Assembly (NCBI GenBank): GCA_916610825.1
Contig: OU744450.1
Location: 26,456,350 to 26,520,349, forward strand
Direction: 5' to 3'
Length of the DNA: 64,000 nucleotides
DNA from: Haliclystus octoradiatus
Taxonomy: Eukaryota > Cnidaria > Staurozoa > Stauromedusae > Haliclystidae
A program made the translations under genes and the position numbers. Shown one piece after another: positions 56,601 to 64,000 of the stretch. The notes under the pieces are model-generated. The model searched no databases. It worked only from the letters and a program-made list of their open reading frames with translations, and was not told the origin of the DNA. Each line of letters opens with the position of its first letter. Positions within the stretch are counted from its first letter, which is position 1.

Positions 56601-59600
56601 AACAACATATATTAAGCTATACTATATTACACATAATATTATATCTACAAATGACTAAATGTTTGCCCAGAATCAGTCGTAAATAAAAATTAAAAAAATT
56701 TGATTATTGTTTGATGTTTCTATTCAGATTGCCGTCTTCAGTGATTAACTTTGTGTCACGAGATCTAATTGTAGATTTCCATCAAAGACCAGCTGCGAAC
56801 TCAATCAAGTAATCCATTATTTGTGATCTAACTGACTGAACTGTATCAGACTGAACGTAAATCAATAATGTTAACTTTAATGTTTATGATGTTGAATTAA
56901 GGCTTGGTGCAAAGATTGATAGTTTGACATTACTCGGCGCTACCGTCGGTAATGATTCTCCTGTCATGGTTAGATCAATTCAAAAAGAAGCAGGTATCTA
57001 TGACGATCTCTCAACATTGTTTCAAACTTAAAACTGTATAGAAAAAACACCTGTTTCTGTAGCCATTTTCTCATGAACACACTAATACTCAGTTATATTA
57101 ACTTTCTTCACCTAATAGGGACTGATACAAATATGGCATTAGTTCATGCTGTGTTTGAAACAAATCCCCTTTGTAAGAAAGATGTTGATCAAGCAATTGA
57201 AGTTGCCGTGCAGCCCGTTGAAATTGTTTACAACTCTGTGAGTACATGCTAACTTTTTAATATCATAAATTAAATGGTAAAAAGCGGACACAGTGAAACG
57301 CGGGTTACACTGTATGGTGCTGTCTGTTGTTCTTACTGTACAGACCAAGTAACGTTATACGTGCATTAAGTCATATTCATCGTTTACCAGTCAAAAAATC
57401 AGTTGATTTCGTTTCCTAGAAGATGCTACCTAAAAGTGGACGTTGTTGGCATGTAGTTGCAAAGTGCCAAAAATAGAAACGTTTTATTTTTATCGATATG
57501 ACGAGAATAGTAATATGGATTGATGCACAACGGTATTATCGTTCTAAGAAGCTACACAATCGTTGTTGACTTTGCACCATTTTCTCAGGATTAGTTTACA
57601 TGTGCCAAAAGTAAATTATGTCTCAGCTTTTGATTTTATTTCTTTTGATTTATAGCATACAATTGAAGAATTGATTGAATTCTTTAAATCACCTGAAGAA
57701 ATTGTACTTCAAGAGTAAGGAATCTAAAATACTTACTATCAACCTGTGTTTAGCTGACTCTATTAAAAATACTTATGTTTGTGTCTTTATTTGATTTCTA
57801 GGCTTCAAGAAAAGGCGTTTGCTACATTTGATGAACTGAGAGTTTCTAGCACCGCCGGTCTTATACATGTCATGGATAATCAAACTGTAATTATCTCAAA
57901 TCTTATGAATAATTTGTAATTCAAGCTACATAGATGTTTATTTTCCAGAGGCCTTTCTGAATCTTTCTGAGGCTTTCAGTGAAGATTGTTCATGCAATTG
58001 ATTTAAATGAATTTGTTCAGTCTTTTAATGGATTCAGAATCAAACAATTCCAGTTCAAACCTTTGCAAATATGGAACATTCTAGGCCCACTGTAGACTTC
58101 ATGAAAACCATAGGCATTATGTAGCGTTTTTCTAATTTTCTAATTTCTATGACTAGTTATTATGCCTTTGAGCTAAGAAGGGTTTGATCGTAAAATTACC
58201 GCCCTTGTAAAGTTGTCCTGCTGTGATTCTATTGTTTGAGCGGTTCAACTCCTTGACTCTTACGAATATACAATATTTTTATTTTCATATCTAATTTAGG
58301 TAATGGATGTTGATGTGACAGTCAATGCATCTTATCTGATTATTCCTGAATCAGGACTATTATCAAAGTAAGTTGGCCTAGTCTAGCCACTTCCTATAGT
58401 TTGTGATTGTATGAACCTGCACCTAAGAGCCACATGTAGCCTCCGTATGAATTTACCAACATAGCTGCTTGCACACAAGGCTGAAATATCTAGACGAAAT
58501 GAATTATATGTTATTATCATAAATTATCTTTCAATATAATTTGTGTTTGGTTCATGTGTTGAATATTATTTTTGTTTTTTTAATTAGACAAAGTAGAATT
58601 CTTGTTATCGATTTTGGTAGTTTATCAATCTGTTCAGATGCATCTCATCAACGCATAATCAATCCCAAAGTAAGTTATCAAGAAGTGTTTGAAATTGATT
58701 ACCAACAATTGAATTGCTTTCTACCAAGACTGGTCCAACAAACATATTTCCCAAACAAACGAAATTGAACCCTCTTTCCATAATTGTTGATTTACCATTT
58801 GCCATTTTCGTTTGGCATTCAAACAATTAAATTCCTACTTCTGTTTTTTGTATCATAGCATATAGCTTGCATAACAACATTGCCGAATTACTTCTGTCTG
58901 GATGTATCAAATCTTTGCAGCTAAATGTTGCTAGGTAAAGCTGTGAGAACAGATAAAGGGCAGTGTTTGTGTTATACGAACTTGCATTCTGCAACAGGAA
59001 AATTGCATTATTGTGAGAAAGTTCCTTAAGTTATTTTACCATCACTTCTCTCCAAGCACCTATAGGCTAGCCCTTAGAATTTTGGCAGTGACAGATTTGG
59101 TCATATCGATTACGAGTAAGAACAAACGAAATCCAAACAGCAACGCCAAACATTCTGTATAGACAAGACAACAAATTCATTTGTGATTTAATTGGCTTAC
59201 TTTGGGATTTTTTGCTTTCAGAACACGACTGAAGAGATTGTCAGAGAAAACTGTTTTGATCGGTTTGATATCAGTTTAACTGCTGTACAAATTTTGTTGG
59301 CTAAAAATGGTAAGAATATATAACTCAGTTAAATCTTGAATAATGTGTTCCATCTTCTACCTGATTAAATAGGTGAGAAATTGAGAATAAATAACAATCA
59401 TTATCGATATTGAAATCGATAAAAGAAAACATTTTTACGTTCATTTTTTTTTTAAATGTTCCTATCATTAATATGAATAAGTATGGAGGAGTTTAGTCAA
59501 ATTTCACGTTTCCAAGTATTTTTGAGTGATGCGGAATGCAATTTACTTATTTATTTCATTTAGTGATGTGTAGTTACCAATGAATCTATATTATCACTGT

Positions 59601-62600
59601 AATTGCTTACATTCATAATTTAATCTTCATCTCACTGCTCAAAAGGTGTGTGGGTTTATTCAAAATACTGTTAGATTCCCTTGTAATATAACTTGACTGG
59701 TCATAATTGTAAAATTTATGTGTGAAGAGAAAAAGTTTGAAAATTATAATCCTGTTGTTTACAACTGATTGGGCTTAGTTGTGCAGGCAGTTAGATCTTC
59801 ATGATCTTGATCATCATCATCATTTAATGTGCTTGAATGGATTTTTGTTTTTTAGATGAGAATTGGCAAGAAGCGAGAGATTTGACTGAATCAGACATGC
59901 ATATTTTGTATCCAATTGCATTCCATTCAAAATTATCAAAATCATTAGTACCAGATGATCCTCAAATGCCACAGTAAGTAATTTGAACAATGAAACCTGT
60001 TATAACAACCATGCATGTATAGAAATCACCTGTCTATTAAGGTCATTCATGGTAATGTCTAAAATGGCAATGTTCTATTGAATAACCCTGTATATAAAGA
60101 CTGTGACCTGACTACATAGAGGTTGGTATCTTTTTATCAATCATTTTACACTCAAACATAAAAGACTCGTAATGACAGGTACAGTTTCATTCTGCCTCTA
60201 ATTAGATAGAATTACATTCCAATCACTTCTGTGAACAATAGTTACAGTTGTTTTTTTAAATACAATTATAATTAATTCACATTTATAAAATGACCGGAAT
60301 CACCCCTTGAGCAATGCTTGTTTTATCGGGGGAAACTGTGTATGAAAGTAAATTAGCATATATGCTAGGTAAGTCAATCAAGTTTCAAGGTGAAGATGAA
60401 GATTGAAAGCAAAAATCAATAATATAAAGCAGTTAAAATGTGATTGCAGAATGGAAAGATTGAAACAGAGTTTAGTAGGAATGGGTTTTCACCAAGGATC
60501 AAGAGTTAGGTCAATAGATCCAGAAACTCATTACCGGTATTAAATTCATCTTGTATTTCTTAGACTCATTTGTTTACTGCTTTTCAGGTTATTATTATTG
60601 AAGCTCAATTAAGTTTATAATGTATTGTAGTTACTTCCGTATAGCGGTACAGTAGTTAAATCCTGTTTCTTCATTTATACAGTAATGTATTCCACTGCCT
60701 CCTATGGCTTTTCTGACATTGGCTGTTATACACAGGTTGCCTTTATATGAATTATGTTTCAATATCATATCCCATTTGATGCATCACAGAAGTGACCACT
60801 ATAGGCAGGTGGTCTTTGTATAGAGGTTATCATGGTATCATGCTTAACTGTGCCATATTTGATATTTATTTTATTTATAAATATTCTGTTTCTATTTAAT
60901 AGGTTAATTGTCAATGGTACATTACAGAGTATAGTCATTAACATTGATAATACTAAATTAATTAATACTTTGAAGGTAAATATTCGGATGCCTGAAATAC
61001 GATTGATTGTGTATCGAGGGGGTATAATTAAATTGCTTGCAATTTAAAACAAAATTCAATACCGCAAGGCGTTTTTCATCAAGTGGTACTAGTTGTATTC
61101 AGGTTGTTACATTTATCAATTAACAACAATCAGATGCACCAGCGCAATTTTATTTGATATTGCTGAAGCTTCCAACTTTCAAGTTCTAGTTGCTAATTCA
61201 AAGCTGTGGTTGATGAAGTTTAGTTAAAATCAATAAGATTGAACAGTTTTCCTTCAATGGGTTTGATCATTATTCATCAACATAATGAAGGGAGGGTTTG
61301 ATCTGACCAGATGTATAAACTTGTATCTCACCTTTATGTGTTTGAAATAAAAATAATTAATAGTATCGTATAGCTAAATCAATTGATTACATGATATCAT
61401 TATTTGTAAAACTATTTTCAAGTTTCAAAACTGAGAAGTTGTTGCCAGTCTGAATTTTCATGTTTCTTGTTTTAGTTAGTTGAAAGTATACCAATACCTG
61501 GCGAGAGCAGTGAAAAATTAAGTGCAGATGATCAATCGCAACCAAGGCGACCAAGGGCAGTAAGTATTCTGCAATTCAGACATGGCAATACAGACATGTT
61601 TTAAATTCCAGACTATCTTTAACTTTTATGGAAATCTAGTTACTGCCATTTGAAATCCATTACACAAGATATTCTAAATTTCAGGTCATTTTTGAAATTT
61701 GAATTCTATAGTATACGCTTCTAACCCACTTCATATGTTATTGTTGTTGTTGTTGTAGAGATCTAATCTAGCTGCAATCCAAGAAGATGAGGTAGCAGTA
61801 AACATCCCCAATTTGACTGTCCCTGCTTTGAAAGAAACACCGAAGACAAGTCACAACGACCCAGATTCATCTCTAACGCATATTGAAGATAGGTAAGAGA
61901 AATATCTCAATTCATATGCATTATGAAGTAGTAGCCTGCATCACGGAGACAATTCATTTACAATAGACACAACCATGGAAATACCATGGAAACACCATCA
62001 AAATGTAAGAAATGAAAATGCTTTAACCTGCAAAGAGTTTGTGAAACCCGTGAAAACATCCATATACACTTTATTAAAATGCGAAAATGCAATGAAAGCG
62101 ACCATGAAATTTCACAGTATTTTTCATGGATTTGTTTTCCATCCCAAAATTGAGTTGGTGTGAATCAGGAGCAGTCGGCGTGTGTTGGCGAAGCAGTTTG
62201 AAAATGATTAGAAATTTAGCCAACTGAGGCCAACAAGCTATTGCTCTCAACCTTATTCGAAGTTGTTTGAAAAATCTAAAAGTCAATTGGCCAACTCATG
62301 CCATCCTGGCTGTTATATACAGGTTTCACTTTGTTCTCTGGAATTAACCCTGTATATAAAGGTCACCTGTCTATAGTGGTCAATTTATCTAGTTGGCTGC
62401 TATATACAGGTTTCACTATATTCTTTCGAATTAACCCTGTATATAAAGGTCACCTGTCTATAGTGGTCAATTTATCTAGTTGGCTGTTATATACAGGTTT
62501 CACTGTATTCTTTCGAATTAACCCTGTATATAAAGGTCACCTGTCTATAGTGGGCAATTTATCTAGTTGGCTGTTATATACAGGTTTCACTGTATTCTTT

Positions 62601-63481
62601 CGAATTAACCCTGTATATAAAGGTCACCTGTCTATAGTGGTCAATTTATCTGGTTGGCTGTTATATACAGGTTTCACTATATTCTTTCGATTTAACCCTG
62701 TATATAAAGGTCACCTGTCTATAGTAGTCAATTTATCTGGTTGGCTGTTATATACAGGTTTCATTATATTCTTTCCATTTAACCCTGTATATAAAGGTCA
62801 CCTGTCTATAGTGGTCAATTTATCTAGTTGGTTGTTATATATAGGTTTCATTGTATTCTTTCCATTAACCCTGTATATAAAGGTCACCTGTCTATAGTGG
62901 TCAATTTATCTGGTTGGCTGTTATATACAGGTTTCACTGTATTCTTTCCATTTAACCCTGTATATAAAGGTCACCTGTCTATAGTGGTCAATTTATCTAG
63001 TTGGTTGTGATATATAGGTTTCATTGTATTCTTTCCATTAACCCTGTATATAAAGGTCACCTGTCTATAGTGGTCAATTTATCTAGTTCTTATAGGTGGC
63101 TGTTACATACAGGTTTTACTGTACCAGTATTATTTTACTATCATATTTGATATCAATTCTTTTCGCAGTGAAGGACCTGTATTTCATTCAGCCATTGCAA
63201 ATCAAGTCAAGGTTGAATTATCTCTCAGAATTATTGAGATCCTTGTTAGCGTGTCATTGAAATCAGAAAGCAAAGAAATGTCAAATGAAACAATGCCATG
63301 TATTGCTTTGAAAATTGAAGATGTACGCTCTGAAGTCAAATTACGTCGTTGGGATCTTTTCGTAGATGCGAGTATAGGTAGTTTGGTTTTGAATGATTTA
63401 TCTGTCACTGGAGAAGATGGTCCAATTTCATTATTGACAACACCAAAAGATGAAAACATGCTGCAAGTCAAATATAGAAAA
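44615..63481 (+). CDS. VPS13A: VPS13A/C-type bridge-like lipid transfer protein, N-terminal part (3' end outside window)
   Basis: VPS13 proteins form rod-like lipid channels at membrane contact sites. Exons: 44615-44714, 46779-46822, 47293-47335, 47827-47922, 48543-48650, 48972-49045, 49725-49763, 50320-50379, 50596-50655, 50775-50852, 51343-51406, 52177-52250, 52944-53104, 53572-53658, 53898-53976, 54590-54652, 55006-55117, 55602-55699, 56117-56184, 56728-56808, 56902-56993, 57119-57237, 57656-57714, 57802-57886, 58300-58367, 58588-58669, 59222-59309, 59856-59973, 60903-60975, 61476-61559, 61759-61892, 63169-63481; 968 residues in frame. Chorein-N start [20 protein letters not shown], then [14 protein letters not shown], a charged helix, [20 protein letters not shown] and [10 protein letters not shown]. 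The family is over 3,000 residues, so about two thirds is beyond the window. VPS13A and VPS13C are too close to separate here. Confidence 0.92.
44715..46778 (+). other. VPS13 first intron, about 2.1 kb
   Basis: AT-rich sequence without a recognisable gene. Carries three TAGGCCTA octamers (45329, 45685, 46068) and, near 46605-46680, clustered GTTCATGAAC-like palindromes. Confidence 0.6.
47380..47540. repeat. Family-4 palindrome cluster in VPS13 intron
   Basis: Repeated imperfect GTTCATGAAC and AACTGTTTATA-type blocks (TTGTTCATGAACTGTACATC, GTCAATGAACTGTTTATACA), related to the element at 19344-19475 and to 49080-49325. Confidence 0.55.
47695..47724 (+). repeat. GAT trinucleotide microsatellite
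   Basis: About ten uninterrupted GAT units in a VPS13 intron. Confidence 0.9.
47995..48277. mobile_element. Family-2 MITE, longer diverged copy
   Basis: Left TTAAAGAGGCAAAATTGACC; right GGTAATTCTGCTCCTTGA with the right TTAA mutated to TTGA. Internal AACATGCACGTGATCCCAAG shared with the copies at 15492 and 40433. Between VPS13 exons 4 and 5. Confidence 0.65.
49080..49325. mobile_element. Family-4 GTTCATGAAC-rich element
   Basis: Many TTCATGAAC and GAACTGTTT variants in about 245 bp, ending ATGAACTGATTTCGCACAGG, similar to the right end of the element at 19344-19475. In VPS13 intron 6. Confidence 0.55.
49848..50131 (-). mobile_element. SINE family A, diverged copy
   Basis: Body blocks AACAGAATTCATAGCAGATT and GATCTCAGCCGCGATTCTGT match the copies at 13547-14316. 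The tRNA-like head at the right end is worn. VPS13 intron 7. Confidence 0.7.
51044..51248 (+). mobile_element. Family-1 MITE with internal duplication
   Basis: TAGTGAAACCTGTGTATAAA at the left and AAAAAGTTTTACTGTA at the right. An extra GTGGAAAGTTGCCACTGTGG segment makes it longer than usual. VPS13 intron 10. Confidence 0.7.
51693..51920 (+). mobile_element. tRNA-derived SINE (family B)
   Basis: GGGTGTTGGACCTCGGCCCG and GGGTCTTGATTCAATCCCTG look like tRNA-derived D-arm/anticodon and B-box parts, followed by a body and an A-rich tail. A second, truncated copy is at 53718-53850. VPS13 intron 11. Confidence 0.65.
53718..53850 (+). mobile_element. SINE family B, truncated copy
   Basis: GGATGTTGGGTTGGGCCCAG, GGGTCTTGGGTCTAATCCCT, then AAAAACACTAACAAACC correspond to the copy at 51693. 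VPS13 intron 14. Confidence 0.6.
55257..55484 (+). mobile_element. SINE family A, 5'-truncated copy
   Basis: Lacks the tRNA head; starts ATGGAATGGTCCAGAGGGAA, contains CTATCTGCCATGAAATCTGT and ends GGTGCCTTCGGTAGGGCGAC. High similarity to 13547-14316 in the opposite orientation. VPS13 intron 17. Confidence 0.8.
59985..60115 (-). mobile_element. Degenerate family-1 MITE
   Basis: ATGAAACCTGTTATAACAAC, TCACCTGTCTATTAAGGTCA and CCCTGTATATAAAGACTG. VPS13 intron 28. Confidence 0.6.
60700..60850. mobile_element. Degenerate family-1 MITE
   Basis: TTGGCTGTTATACACAGGTT and GTGACCACTATAGGCAGGTG with a worn right end CATGCTTAACTGTG. Adjacent to VPS13 exon 29. Confidence 0.6.
62298..63122 (+). repeat. 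Tandem array of an 87-bp unit derived from family-1 MITE
   Basis: The MITE end TATATACAGGTTTCACT or its close variants recurs at 62314, 62401, 62488, 62575, 62662, 62749, 62836, 62922, 63009 and 63104: spacing 87 bp except one 86 and a final 95. Each unit holds TGTATATAAAGGTCACCTGT and GGTCAATTTATCTAGTTGG, which is one half of the MITE. Units differ by a few bases. Because 87 is divisible by three, the array gives an open frame of 199 codons that I regard as an artefact. It ends 46 bp before VPS13 exon 32. Confidence 0.9.
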
Positions 63482-63639
63482 GTAAGTAGTCAAATGTTTT
63501 TAATGGATTTTTTATTTGTTTGTATTGTACTGATATAGAGGTAATATCCAAGTGTCAACACAAAATATTAGGTATTTGCTCAGATTGCTGAAACAATTTG
63601 AATTCAGATCTGAACGACTGTGGATGAAATACCCCCCAA

Positions 63640-63920
63640 AAGGTCAACTCAGTGAGTCAACATTGAATGAGTCTCATCTTCAGGTCTGGGATGGAATGAT
63701 TCAGAGGGTATTGAATTATGAAGAGCTTCGGCATACTGCTTCTCCTTTTCAATCAAGGCATATCTGCCATGAAATCTGTTAAAACTGATCTGTAGTGTCG
63801 CAACTGAGAGCAGTAAAGAGCATTTGTAATCATTGATCTTAGCGGAAAGAGCCACTCCTATAGAAGCAGGAGAGTTGTACACACGTCTTTGATGGAGCGC
63901 TACTATTTCTTCAAATGTAA
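63640..63920 (+). mobile_element. SINE family A, diverged copy
   Basis: AAAGGTCAACTCAGTGAGTC, ATATCTGCCATGAAATCTGT and GATCTTAGCGGAAAGAGCCA match the family-A body in the opposite orientation to 13547-14316. In the VPS13 intron that runs off the window. Confidence 0.7.
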
Positions 63921-64000
63921 TCATGTCATCAACCAAAATCCAAAATTGAGGTAGTGTAAGCAAGCCATGATACTACCAAGAATGCACAGTACAGTATTTG

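Noticed and set aside
62298..62897. Open frame of 199 codons with a 29-residue repeat
   Set aside because: It is the in-frame reading of the 87-bp tandem array, starts nowhere in particular, and lies inside a VPS13 intron.
62298..63122. CRISPR-like repeat array
   Set aside because: Units are contiguous with no unique spacers and the genome is eukaryotic.

Overview
The window is nuclear DNA of an animal. It is AT-rich and carries six intron-rich protein genes with consensus GT-AG introns, set in a dense background of short DNA transposons and tRNA-derived SINEs. Gene families, intron style and repeats suggest an invertebrate, most likely a deuterostome; the sequence alone does not let me name the species. 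No prokaryotic, organellar or viral features were seen.

Layout. (1) 564-8261, +: the 3' part of a BET bromodomain gene (BRD4/BRDT-like), from the NET domain to the C-terminal motif; the bromodomains lie left of the window. (2) 9446-18854, +: a complete Ca2+-regulated mitochondrial ATP-Mg/Pi carrier (SLC25A23/24/25 type). (3) 20378-24723, -: a two-exon centromeric histone H3 (CENP-A-like), whose 3.95 kb intron holds a MITE, a nested foldback element and a decayed LINE. (4) 24989-29176, +: LSM2, head-to-head with CENP-A across 265 bp, with a first coding exon that is only the ATG. (5) 30161-41607, -: BAG6, 19 coding exons, ubiquitin-like N-terminus to the conserved C-terminus, with a 2 kb TTAA-flanked transposon in one intron. 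(6) 44615 to beyond the right edge, +: a VPS13A/C-type lipid-transfer protein, 32 exons (about 968 residues) visible.

The gene set is notable as a group. In human, BRD2, LSM2 and BAG6 lie in or beside the MHC on chromosome 6, and paralogues of BRD and of the SCaMC carrier lie together in the MHC-paralogous regions on chromosomes 1, 9 and 19. The window therefore looks like a compact piece of the ancient 'proto-MHC' linkage group.

Repeats. A TA-flanked palindromic MITE of about 180 bp recurs throughout, and half of it has been amplified into an 87-bp tandem array in a VPS13 intron. Also present are two or three tRNA-derived SINE families, TTAA-flanked MITEs, two hAT-like elements with target duplications, a piggyBac-like non-autonomous element, and an over-represented octamer TAGGCCTA. 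Exon coordinates were read by eye from splice sites and reading-frame continuity; untranslated exons were not resolved.
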